A program made the position numbers and the translations under genes. The notes below the pieces were generated by a model, which saw only the letters and a list, made by a program, of their open reading frames with translations, was not told the origin of the DNA and made no database searches. Positions 28,227-37,640 of a stretch of DNA of 64,000 nucleotides are shown here, in pieces; the first letter of the stretch is position 1, and the number at the start of each line of letters is the position of its first letter. Source of the stretch: Magicicada septendecula (Eukaryota > Arthropoda > Insecta > Hemiptera > Cicadidae); contig CM068374.1 in NCBI GenBank assembly GCA_034769895.1, positions 358,135,434 to 358,199,433 of the forward strand, in the 5' to 3' direction.

Positions 28227-30704
28227 ATGTTTAAATTGAATGCCAGTCAGGCAAAAATTGCCTTTCAATATATGAATTTAAGGTTAAAACTACTAAAAAC
28301 GGCACTAAATATTAGGTATAACAAAACATGTTTAAGTTTGCAAATCGTGCCGAGTTATGTCCAAATAAAAATAACATCTAGTTCTTATGGCGCTAAAAAA
28401 ACTAAAGAAATGGCCACTAAATTATGGATCAAGAACGAAATAAAACATTTACATAGTAAAAAGAACTTACTCAATACGATGCTCTTGAAAAAACATCTCG
28501 AACTTTTACAAAGCCTACATGCCTCACAAGTCCACAATGTAACATATTTGATTGAAAGACAAATAAATAGTACCATTATAAAGAAAAAGAAGACACAAAA
28601 TAAAAAAATTCGTAACTTATTGAAAAAACAGAACGACACGCAAGAGAACAATGTAATAAATCACCAGTTTTACCCACGTATTGTTAATCTTACTGGAATA
28701 CAGTTCAACAACGAAGAAACCAACTTATTCAATAAAGGCTTAAAATACAATCTTAAAAACAATAGTTCCAAACAATCACTCTGTAATGAAATATTGAACG
28801 CTGAAACCGCAATAAATTCCATATCGGATGAAGAAACGAAAACAGTAATAAGACATGCAATTGACAATAAAATAAAAAAAGTTTTAAAAGCCGAAAACAT
28901 AAAGAATACAAAAACTATTTACCATAGCGAAACAAGGGTGTTTAACGAGATAAAGACGAAATTAATAGACCATAACGCAATCGTCACCAAAGCGGACAAA
29001 GGTCAAACTCTCGTAATTTTAACTTATGATGATTATAAAAATAAGATACTGGACTTCATTAAAAACAATAACATTATTGAGATTCATAGCGATCCCACTC
29101 TTACATTTAACAATAAAGTGAAATCAATATTGAATAAATCAAAATATGTCATAACGCACGATGAGAAAAAATACCTAAAAATGATAGACCCCAAGGCCCC
29201 CAGACTTAAGGGCCTTCCAAAAATACATAAAAATAATATGCCTGTCCGTCCTTTAGTTAATTTTATGTCTGCACCTTCATATAAAATTGCCAAAAAACTC
29301 GAAAAATTTTTTAGACAACACATAACGTTTAATAAAAACTATAGCTTGAAAAACAGTTTAGAACTGGTCGAACTTACAAAAACTATTACAATCGAGCCGA
29401 GACACACTCTCGCCTCATTCGACATAGTAAATCTATACACGAACATACCTATTACCGAAACGTTAGAAATAGCTAAAAATTTATTACTATCTAAATCCAC
29501 ATTAAATTATGAAACAGTTGATGAGTTAATTAATTTGACAAAAGTAATATTAGAACAAAATTACTTTACTTTCGACAACAAATATTATTTACAACGGGAT
29601 GGTTTAGCTATGGGATCCCCATTGTCAGGCATCCTGGCTGAAATTTACCTAAATCATATTGAAACAAACGAAATTTTATCGACTAAAAACAAACATTATA
29701 CAAAAATTTTATTTTACCGACGATATGTGGATGACACAATAATGATTTACAATGGCAATTGCAGACAATTAGAAATGCTTAAAAAATATATGAATACTAT
29801 TACAAATAATTTACAATTCACATTAGAAACTGAAATGAATAATAAAATTAATTTTTTAGATTTAACTTTAACTAAAATAAATAATAAAATTAGCTATAAT
29901 ATTTACAGAAAACCAACAATCACAGATCATGCTATTCACGCCTCATCGTATCACCCTATGTCACATAAAATGGCTTTTTTTAACTGTATGATTCATAGAT
30001 TGCTGGCATTGCCCTTATCTACAGATGATTATAACAGTGAACTAAACATTATCAAGCACATAGCATTGGCCAATGGATACAAAAGTCATATAGTAGATAG
30101 ATTAATTAATAAAAAACAAAATAAACCAATAAATATTGATGTATCCAAAGAAAACAAATACATTGCTATAGAGTATGGTGAAACTCTATACCATATTTTA
30201 AAAAACCTATTAAAAAAGCATAATATTACATTGGCCTCAAAGGCAAGTAATAAACTTGAGAAAAAACTCACTTTTACTAACAAAAATATACCCTCTGATA
30301 TATTTGATGGTACTGGTGTATATAGACTTAATTGTTCTGATTGCACACAGTTCTATATAGGACAAACAGGTCGTTCTTTCAAATTACGCTATAAAGAACA
30401 TATCCCAAGCTCCAAGTCAAATGTAACAAGATCTACATTTGCAGAACATTTGAGCTCATATAACCATAATATAAAAAGTATCAATGATAATTTAGATATC
30501 CTACATAAATGTAAAAAGTCACTAAAGCTGGACACCCTTGAAAGATTCGAGATATACAAAGCCATAAAGAAGGATCACAATCGTGTCCTAAATGAAAAAG
30601 CAATACATAGCAATGTTTTATTTAATAGAATCGATCTTATAGAACGAGAGATTGGCTATATCAGATCGATAAAATTGAACCGAGGTCAAACCGGCATTGA
30701 TTAG
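28227..30704 (+). CDS. Penelope-like reverse transcriptase with GIY-YIG endonuclease (PLE2), full length
   Basis: An 825-codon uninterrupted frame from ATG. The N-terminal about 160 residues are basic and Lys/Asn-rich. RT: GLPKIHKNNMPVRPLVNF (about residue 327), SFDIVNLYTNIP (about 397), DGLAMGSPLSG (about 458), RRYVDDTIMIY (about 500) and NFLDLTL. The GIY-YIG nuclease starts at about residue 695: TGVYRLNCSDC, FYIGQTGRSFKLRYKEH and AEHL. The YVDD catalytic Asp pair and the nuclease Tyr/Arg are present. RT and nuclease act together in target-primed reverse transcription in the nucleus. Length fits complete GIY-YIG Penelope proteins. Together with the hammerheads and intact target duplication it is the best candidate in the window for a recently active element. 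Confidence 0.93.
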   Translation: MFKLNASQAKIAFQYMNLRLKLLKTALNIRYNKTCLSLQIVPSYVQIKITSSSYGAKKTKEMATKLWIKNEIKHLHSKKNLLNTMLLKKHLELLQSLHASQVHNVTYLIERQINSTIIKKKKTQNKKIRNLLKKQNDTQENNVINHQFYPRIVNLTGIQFNNEETNLFNKGLKYNLKNNSSKQSLCNEILNAETAINSISDEETKTVIRHAIDNKIKKVLKAENIKNTKTIYHSETRVFNEIKTKLIDHNAIVTKADKGQTLVILTYDDYKNKILDFIKNNNIIEIHSDPTLTFNNKVKSILNKSKYVITHDEKKYLKMIDPKAPRLKGLPKIHKNNMPVRPLVNFMSAPSYKIAKKLEKFFRQHITFNKNYSLKNSLELVELTKTITIEPRHTLASFDIVNLYTNIPITETLEIAKNLLLSKSTLNYETVDELINLTKVILEQNYFTFDNKYYLQRDGLAMGSPLSGILAEIYLNHIETNEILSTKNKHYTKILFYRRYVDDTIMIYNGNCRQLEMLKKYMNTITNNLQFTLETEMNNKINFLDLTLTKINNKISYNIYRKPTITDHAIHASSYHPMSHKMAFFNCMIHRLLALPLSTDDYNSELNIIKHIALANGYKSHIVDRLINKKQNKPINIDVSKENKYIAIEYGETLYHILKNLLKKHNITLASKASNKLEKKLTFTNKNIPSDIFDGTGVYRLNCSDCTQFYIGQTGRSFKLRYKEHIPSSKSNVTRSTFAEHLSSYNHNIKSINDNLDILHKCKKSLKLDTLERFEIYKAIKKDHNRVLNEKAIHSNVLFNRIDLIEREIGYIRSIKLNRGQTGID

Positions 30705-30987
30705 TCTCACCGTGGGGGCGTTCCTGTACAGGTTCGTTTGCGGCCGCGTTGTTTTTTTATATTCTATTGTTAATGTTATTTTATTGTGATATAGTTTATT
30801 TATTGTTGTATATAATGTTATGTGTTGTTTTTAATTTTTTAAATATCTGACGAGATGCATGTGCATCAAATGTTTTAACCTAATTCGTATTCCGATCTGA
30901 TGATGACACCAAATGGTGTCGAAACTCGAGTTATCCTAAAAGGATTTTAAGAAACGTCGACAGAAGGTAAATAACCTATTTTATAGA
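30705..30987 (+). repeat. PLE2 3' pLTR
   Basis: Direct repeat of 27963-28210 downstream of the ORF. The two differ at a few sites, for example GTTATTG/GTTAATG and the hammerhead stem base. It begins with a GC-rich segment (GGGGGCGTTCCTGTACAGGT, GCGGCCGCG) not present in the 5' copy. Confidence 0.8.
30897..30933 (+). ncRNA. hammerhead ribozyme, PLE2 3' pLTR
   Basis: CTGATGA at 30897, stem II GACACC-AAAT-GGTGTC fully paired, GAAA and ACTCGAGT, then TATCC. Canonical core. Confidence 0.75.
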
Positions 30988-31000
30988 ATTAGTGAAAATT
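30988..31000. repeat. target site duplication of PLE2, right
   Basis: ATTAGTGAAAATT, identical to 27625-27637. Confidence 0.85.
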
Positions 31001-31337
31001 CTTACTTGTAGAGAGTGAGTAAATTATGAATTGTTTATCGTGACTTCCATAGCCACATTGGAATGCGTTGCGTTTATTGTAAACAAAGGCTTGTTGTTGG
31101 AAACGGCGTTGTAAACAACAGCCAGAATTGCCAGTTCAAGTGTACCTGTAGACATAAACAATTGCCCCGTATTTACAGTCTCTATGTTTCTAAGAATTCA
31201 TGCCAAGGCAAGCAGCCAACTAAATCCCTTCTCTCCCTCATAGCGTACTTTTATATTACAGTATAAGATCATACTCTGATATTATCTTATCAAAGTGTAT
31301 AGTCTTTGTCATAAATTTGCATAGTGTGAGTTTTGTG
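31001..31337 (+). other. Tigger 5' untranslated region
   Basis: Tigger sequence between the PLE2 right duplication and the transposase start. No domain-bearing frame. Confidence 0.5.
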
Positions 31338-32777
31338 ATGTCGCAGAAAAGAAAAGCATATTCTGTGAGTGATAAACTCAAAATAATTGATCGTGTGAAG
31401 AACGGAGAGTCAAAGGCAAGTTTATCACGTGAGTGTGGCATCCCAGAAGGAACAATTAGAGGGTGGATGAAGGAAGAAGATAAACTTAAAAGTTTTGTGA
31501 ACACAGTTGAAAGTGAAGTGGGGTTGCAAAGAAAAAAGACTAAAGTAGGTAAGGATAGTGAACTAGATGAGTGTCTGTACAGGTGGTTTTTAATAAAACG
31601 AAGTGAAGGTGTGCCATTGTCAGGACCAGTTATTAGAGCTCAAGCTGTGAAATTCCATAGTGATTTACATGGCAACAGTGACTTTAATGCATCTGATGGG
31701 TGGTTTTCGCGATGGAAATCTCGTCATGGTATAAGCCAGATAAGCATTGAAGGGGAAGCACGATCATGTGACAGTGAAGCTGCAGCACTTTTTCCTCAGG
31801 CATTAAACAAAGTAATGATCGATAACAATTTAAATGACCATCAAGTGTATAACTGTGATGAAACTGCTCTGTATTTTCGAATGCTTCCTACCAGAACTCT
31901 GGATGTGAATAATTCAATAAATAAATCTGGATTAAAAATAAATAAGGATAGAGTTACCCTCCTGTTTGCCACAAATAAATCAGGCAGCCACAAAGTTAAA
32001 CCTCTCTGTATAGGGAAAATCCGAAATCCTAGATGCTTTCAACATGTTAACATGACGTCATTACCCATCACATATCGTAATGCAAAAAATGCTTGGATGA
32101 CAAGTGATATTTTCGGTAAATGGTTCCATGAAGAATTTGTTCCATCTGTGAGAAGCCACCTGCGGTCACTCAACCTCGAAGAAAAAGCTGTACTGACCCT
32201 TGACCACTGTCCAGCACATCCACCTGCTGATATGCTACAGTCAAGAGATGGGAAAATCGGAGTCTTGTTCGTGCCGAAAAACACTACAGCACTGATCCAG
32301 CCATTAGATCAAGGCATCATAAAAGCATTTAAAGCGCATTACCGCCGTGAACTTCTGAGTGCTATAGTGAATTCTGATGAGGAAATGGAAATTTACCTTA
32401 AGTCAATAAACCTGAAAACAGTTGCGTATTCAATAGGTCTTGCATGGGAAAGTATTAGTACGGCTACGATTCAGAATTGCTGGAAGAAATGTTCCTTTGA
32501 ACAAAACATCGCCGATGGAAATTGCTCTGTTGCCGGATTCACTAATAGTGATGTACAGTCTGCGAGTAGTGCTCTGCATTACAACTTCACTCTAGATGAC
32601 TTGAATGACTGGGCAGAAGTTGACAACGGTGAGCCTGTTACAGAATGTATAGGAGATAAAGATATCATCGATGCAGTCCGAAATGCAAATTGCAAAGAAA
32701 AAGAAGACGATGACGATGATGGAAATGAAAATGGGGTGGAAGTGAAAAAAGTTATTCCAAATGTTAGATACACATAA
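31338..32777 (+). CDS. Tigger/pogo transposase (CENP-B/jerky type)
   Basis: A 479-codon open frame from MSQKRKAYSV; an upstream in-frame Met at 31317 is less likely because family members start with such a basic segment. Residues about 5-55 form a psq/CENP-B N-terminal helix-turn-helix (KLKIIDRVKNGESKASLSRE, GIPEGTIRGWM). Residues about 70-140 form the CENP-B-type second HTH (SDGWFSRWKSRHGI). The DDE core has NCDETALYF (Asp174), TLDHCPAHP (Asp289) and LIQPLDQGIIKAF (Asp324), a DDD triad with 34 residues between the last two. The C-terminus is acidic (KEKEDDDDDGNENG). No frame breaks. It excises and inserts Tigger at TA. Confidence 0.92.
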   Translation: MSQKRKAYSVSDKLKIIDRVKNGESKASLSRECGIPEGTIRGWMKEEDKLKSFVNTVESEVGLQRKKTKVGKDSELDECLYRWFLIKRSEGVPLSGPVIRAQAVKFHSDLHGNSDFNASDGWFSRWKSRHGISQISIEGEARSCDSEAAALFPQALNKVMIDNNLNDHQVYNCDETALYFRMLPTRTLDVNNSINKSGLKINKDRVTLLFATNKSGSHKVKPLCIGKIRNPRCFQHVNMTSLPITYRNAKNAWMTSDIFGKWFHEEFVPSVRSHLRSLNLEEKAVLTLDHCPAHPPADMLQSRDGKIGVLFVPKNTTALIQPLDQGIIKAFKAHYRRELLSAIVNSDEEMEIYLKSINLKTVAYSIGLAWESISTATIQNCWKKCSFEQNIADGNCSVAGFTNSDVQSASSALHYNFTLDDLNDWAEVDNGEPVTECIGDKDIIDAVRNANCKEKEDDDDDGNENGVEVKKVIPNVRYT

Positions 32778-33216
32778 ACAAAGTAATTTCGTGGATGGAG
32801 AGGCAAAGTGAATCTAATAATGTTCATCTGCTGCACCTCGCGTTTATAAAACAATACGCGGAAAAGAAACACTGTGCGTTATCCCGTCAAACAACAATTA
32901 CGGACTTTTTTAAGACCAACAATTAGGCCTACAGTAGGTCGAGTGAGCAATGTATAAATAGTGTATTTTATATTCCATTGGATTAAAATAGATTAAAATA
33001 TTGGATTAAAATACAGTTTTCTTATTTTTTATTTCTACATTTGGTGACGTAATTTACGTACAGTATATAGTAGTGCATTATGCTGTAGCCTTTTTCCCGG
33101 TCCTCCCTCCCCATCATTTGTCACTGTACAGGTCACCTTCCGATATACCGCGGTTACGCCTATAACGCGGGGGAAAGTATGTCACCCGACAACCGCGCTA
33201 TATCGGGCTTCTACTG
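32778..33216 (+). other. Tigger 3' non-coding region and inverted end
   Basis: Untranslated region ending in GATATACCGCGG, TATAACGCGG and the terminal inverted repeat. No further gene. Confidence 0.55.
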
Positions 33217-33218
33217 TA

Positions 33219-33499
33219 CTGTCTATTTTATTTTCGAGCTTTTCTAACATTTGTTTGTTTTTCTCGTTAGTTTGTTTATTATCCTCCTTCATGCTACTCA
33301 TTAATTCCTTATTTTCCTCCTTCATGCTACTCATTAATTCCATAATTTTTTCCCAATTTAGTCCTCCTCTAGCTTCTTCTTTATCGCCCGCCTGTTGTTC
33401 CATTTCGATGTCTGTAATTATCTCTGCTTCTTCTTCCCGTCTATCTTCTTCCGTTTCTTGGTCCTTCGCTATCCTTTTAGAAACACCTCTTGTATGCAT
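33219..33499 (-). pseudogene. gag-like protein of the minus element, N-terminal part (split by Tigger)
   Basis: Starts at ATG 33499 (MHTRGVSKRIAKDQET), preceded by an in-frame stop. It continues acidic (AEIITDIEMEQQAGDKEEAR) and then LNWEKIMELMSSMKEE, with the 10-residue ELMSSMKEEN / ELMSSMKEDN module in tandem. The frame enters the Tigger end at 33218. The array protein shares this layout: HNTRGRSKKRAEDKEKEE before its stops, and PNWQEMMKFMAEQF after. No homology to well-known capsid domains could be named. Coiled-coil character and position after the PBS support a Gag role. Confidence 0.75.
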
Positions 33500-33800
33500 T
33501 CCTGTGCCTCTAACAGTCGCCTGCTCAAGTTAAGTAATAGCGATGTAGTCGATTTTTTCTTAACTCAAGCCCTACAAGTTGAGCGCCAATTTGTAATCTA
33601 AATATTTATCTCGTATGTGTTTTTCTTAAGCCCCACTGTTGGGATTGCCAATTTGTAATATTAATAGAATTAGTGGTAGAGAATTTTCTATCTGTCCTTC
33701 AGTTTGTTTATTAACTGATCAGCTATTCTTAAGTTAAGGTACTGTTGTTCTGTGAGTGGCCAATCACCTGCGGTGAGTGTTAATTTGTAATAAAAAAATT
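33500..33800 (-). repeat. leader of minus gag-only element with three LTR-end/PBS-like copies
   Basis: Three TTACAA-type boundaries followed by PBS-like sequence, read on the minus strand. The first is TTACAAATTAACACTCACCG near 33790. The second is TTACAAATTGGCAATCCCAA with CAGTGGGGCTT near 33655. The third is TTACAAATTGGCGCTCAACT near 33595. The second is closest to the tRNA-Lys PBS. The array units have the same three-fold arrangement. Confidence 0.6.
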
Positions 33801-35600
33801 AATGAGAAGTATAATAGGTCCTTATCTCTAACAATTTATATTAATTAAATCCGTCCTGACCGAATAGTGTACAATATGAATTAGTATACTGTATGTTTAT
33901 GTTGTTACTACTCAGGCCTAGCCTGTACCAAGCGTGTGAGCGGAGAGCGGCTGCCGCGAATTAGTTTCTTTTCTCTCGTGATTCAACAGCTGTATGCAAG
34001 CTAGCGCTGTGGTGTATTGTCGGCTGGTTATTATAGGTTAAGTTGTTTGAGCCTGGTGTTCCTCTCGTTTCTCCCTTTATACACTATAAGTTCCTTAAAA
34101 TAACTAAATCGTTAACAAATAATAATTACTCATCAGTTTCAGGAAAGATTCTTTATTTTTTTATATTCTTTTCAAAACAGATGTTTTCTCATGGCACAGA
34201 TACAACACATCGATCACACGGGACTGAATCGATTAGTTATTGAATTCGGGTTTAGGTGTTTTTTAAGTTTAATTATATTGTTAATTTTTTCTTAATCTCA
34301 GGGTACATGGAGTTCTTGTGACTATTAGTAAGGTCAGAAAATGCAAGTTAAGGTTACAAGGTATTACAATTTAATCATAAAATCTTATTAAATAAAGTTT
34401 AAACATGAGCTGGTTTTTTACCGTACGTTGACAGAGTTACTCGTTATGGCCGCGTTTCACTGAACGGTGACTGGGAGCAGAATGATGACGAATGTCTGGA
34501 ATATATCAGCCTCCAGCTTCTCAATAAAAGTTTGATGTTGGTGTCCCAGGACGTAGTGGAAGTTTCAGTTCTTGATCTTCGCTAATATTTGCGTTTCTGG
34601 TGGTTATGGGTCCCAATGGAATTTGTGTAGTATTAAGTCTTCGCTCAGTTGTAAAAAGTGAGGTTCAGGGCGTAATTTCAATTTTCTTTCTGTTCGTTTT
34701 TAAAGTATTTATTTACTTTGACTTCTCCAGGTCTTGGGTTATCTTCATTTATTTACTATTAATTTTCATTATTACTCATTTGACTGTAGCTGATTAGTAA
34801 TTTTATTCTTTAGAAATTTTGTTTAATTTTATTGGTAGGGAGAATTATATTCTCTGATTGATAGCCTTGGAAGTTGATCAACTGTCTTTTTAGTTAGTTA
34901 ATATTTATTAATTTAATTGACAATAAATTTATTCATTAGGTTTTCTTGGTTTTTCTCGATTTATGACAACTGACCTCGTTCATATATAACAATTGAGTGT
35001 TGAATCAACAAAATATCTCGCATTTTGTCGTCCATGACAACCAGTCTTCGTTCTGTTATTGGATAATATTTGTTATCCTAGAGCCGTAATTAGAAAAAAT
35101 GTTCTTGCACTTACTTAACAAAATACTCACTTACTAAAGTTACATTACATCAGATAAAACTTTCAGCTATATTTTCTTCTTGATCTTCCTAGTCTAACAA
35201 GTATTATCTTCTATTTACAAAATACTAATTTTAGGCGTATTTGTTCTATTACATGTGTTATAATTTTTGTATTTTAAGTAACTTCTTTTATTAATTACTA
35301 CTACTGCTTTCATTTAATTTATTATATTACATTGAATGTTTTGACATTTTTTAGTTATTTAACTTTTCTGACCTGACCTCCTGTACAATGTGTCACTGGC
35401 TTATGGCCAATCATTCCATTTTTATTTCATCCTGATTTTAATTTATTATTATTTATTTTAGTATTGAACCCTTCATCTGTTTATAACATAATTACAATAA
35501 CCCTTTAGCATCTTATCAACAATTATTGCCTTCCTGGCCAAGTGTACAAATATAATCTAACAATATCTCTATTATTTATTTAAAGTAAGTACCCAAATAT
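33801..35600 (-). repeat. 5' LTR of the minus gag-only element, cut by the tandem array
   Basis: About 1.8 kb without a coding frame. Its 35346-35600 part matches 24516-24770 in the other LTR. The TG-starting end (about 460 bp, equivalent to 24771-25231) is missing because the array starts at 35601. Confidence 0.65.
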
Positions 35601-37220
35601 TGTAACGTTACATAACCCCTGCCCAAATATGATAACACAATCACCATCGTTCAAACCAGTAATCACCCAATTCTAAAAGTCAGAAATGGGTATTAGGTAC
35701 CAAGCTATAAAAAACTTTGTACTCCAAAACACTGTAAACAATAATAATAAAAGTGCAGTGTACAAAGTGAAATGTAGTGTACTCGGTGAAAGAGTAAACT
35801 TTTAAAAAGAGCATCTCACAGATTTTTACTGGAGATGAAAAACAATCAATATTGTAGCAGTGGAATATACTGCTGCTGACAAGTTTTGTATTTTTTGTAT
35901 TTTGTGTAATTTTGTATTGTGTAGGCCACAAAGGTTTTGTACCTAGGAATAATATTTGTGTTTAAAATAAGGATTTTGTTTAAATATAAGATAACCCAGG
36001 GTTAAATATAAAATAATAATATATAAAAAATACTATGTTAGCAAAGATGGCATATAAAAAAATAGTTTAGAGTAAGGATACATTAAGTGAATGATAAATC
36101 ATAAATAAATCAAAAAGTAATAAAAGGGATTAAAATATAAAATACCAGTGTACAAGTTTAAGGAAAAATATAAAGAAAAACCTTAAATAAATTAAATTCG
36201 ATTATAAATAAAATCTAAAAAGGATTATTTTTCTAAAAAGAAGAAATGAATTTATAATAATTAATAATAGCCTATATACTAAATACCTAGTACAATTTAA
36301 CTAAATTACACCTCAACTATAAACTTATAACACTAGAAACAGCACAATCTCTTTAAATACTCCAGGAAAAGAGGTGAACATAAACTTTATTATTTTGTTA
36401 ACCCAAAAAACAGCAAAACGTGGTCTGGTGAACATTCCGGCCGCCATTAAATAACGTTTGTGTTTTCAGTGAAGAAACGTAACCTGCGCTCTAGCGGTCA
36501 ACCAATCAACTACATAATATAAATAGTACAAATTATAAAAATTTATTTATGTAAAGCTTGGTATTAACCCATATTCATTTCTGACTTTCTCAAAGTACAA
36601 AGAACTCTAAAATAACCCTGGGAAATTAATTCATTATTTCTTTCTTTGTATTAATATTGAAATAAAAATATTTGTTATATACTATATGTTTGAAAATAAG
36701 ATCGAACTAATTCTGTGTTGTCAGTAAGAATCGATTATCCCTTTTTGTTTTGGGAGAATATAAAAAATGCTAAATAAATTCAATGAATGCCTTGTTGTTT
36801 GAATAAAAATGTGTATTATTTTCAGTAGATGGTAGTTCATTACAGATTGTCTGAAGACTGAGAAGAGAACGGACATCCAGAATATATTACTTACCATTTG
36901 GGGTTAATTTAACCTCAAATGTGTTCATAAACGTAGAAGTCAGCTGATATCACTAGCGGAGAAATTTGAAATAATTAATCGTATACTAAGAGAGGAATTC
37001 TCTTTGCTCTCTCTCTCCTAACTACTGTCAAACAACGGTATTGATTTCACCCAAATAAAATCTAAGAAAATATTTGCATAATCACACACACTCGATTTTT
37101 GGAAACATCGAACATAAAGTATAACAAATTCTGTGACTCTTATTAAAGCAAGATTTTCGAAGAGTACAAATAGATGTAAAAATACTTAGATTGATTCGGA
37201 GATACCCGCAAGACGTTACA
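35601..37220 (+). repeat. array LTR 1 (edge copy)
   Basis: Starts TGTAACGTTACATAACCCCT, where the others read TGTAACATTAC. It carries several small indels in the first 700 bp and lacks the 319-bp segment found in LTRs 2-7 (junction near 36279, TATACTAAA|TACCTAG). The minimal end is ACGTTACA at 37220, forming an 8-bp terminal inverted repeat with TGTAACGT. Two further copies of that end occur at 37302 and 37389. Confidence 0.8.
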
Positions 37221-37405
37221 AGATGACGTACAAACGTGGGCTTAAGTAGGAAAGTATATAGGCAAGACGTTATTGACTCGGAGAGACCCGCGAGACGTTA
37301 CAAGGTGGCGCTAACAACGTGGGACAAATAAAACATAGATTTAATTAAGAAAAGTACTATTGACTCGGAGAGACCCGCGAGACGTTACAAGATGGCGCTC
37401 AACTT
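37195..37405 (+). promoter_or_regulatory. triplicated LTR-end/PBS region of the array element
   Basis: Three copies of a block reading GACTCGGAGAGACCCGCGAG then ACGTTACAAG and TGGCGCT, the first one more diverged. ACGTTACA ends are at 37220, 37302 and 37389 (spacing 82 and 87 bp). The middle copy has TGGCGCTAACAACGTGGGAC at 37306, closest to the tRNA-Lys PBS. The same block recurs in every unit at +4,491 bp (middle PBS at 41797, 46288, 50779, 55270 and 59761). Confidence 0.7.
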
Positions 37406-37484
37406 AAAAGGGTTTTAATTAGGAAAGGAATTTCGAGATATACGAAAGATAATATAACAAAAAACCTAATTTTTGTCGGCAACT

Positions 37485-37640
37485 ATGAGAAAACAAGAAA
37501 TGCATAATACCAGAGGCAGATCGAAGAAGAGGGCAGAAGACAAGGAGAAGGAAGAAGGTGGACAGGAATGAGAAATAAAAGTAGTCACGGACAGTGAAAT
37601 ATAACAACAGAAAGGCGATAAAGAAGAAACTGAAGCAATT
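37485..37640 (+). pseudogene. broken N-terminus of array gag, unit 1
   Basis: ATG at 37485 opens the frame that continues into the 285-codon ORF, reading HNTRGRSKKRAEDKEKEEGG. It is stopped by TGA and then TAA within 52 codons. The sequence is homologous to the N-terminus of the minus-element gag at 33499, where the frame is open. The same two stops occur in all six units. Confidence 0.75.

Larger units (their letters stand above)
27638..30987 (+). mobile_element. Penelope-like element PLE2, full length, with inverted partial copy
   Basis: Bounded by a 13-bp target duplication within Tigger. From the left: an inverted fragment (27638-27956) equal to the end of the ORF, the pLTR and the first codons of the ORF; then a direct pLTR (27957-28226), an 825-codon ORF (28227-30704) and a second direct pLTR (30705-30987). 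Three hammerhead ribozymes are present, one inverted and two direct. The inverted piece runs across an ORF-end/pLTR/ORF-start junction, which implies a tandem (multimeric) template. Confidence 0.9.
27549..33216 (+). mobile_element. Tigger/pogo-type DNA transposon
   Basis: The ends are inverted: CAGTAGAAGCCCGATATAGC on the left and GCTATATCGGGCTTCTACTG on the right, flanked by TA. The subterminal regions share GATATACCGCGG and TATAACGCGG modules in opposite arrangements. It encodes one pogo/jerky-like transposase and carries the PLE2 insertion at 27638-30987. Without PLE2 and its duplicated target it is about 2.3 kb, a normal Tigger size. It sits inside the gag frame of the minus LTR element. 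Confidence 0.9.
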
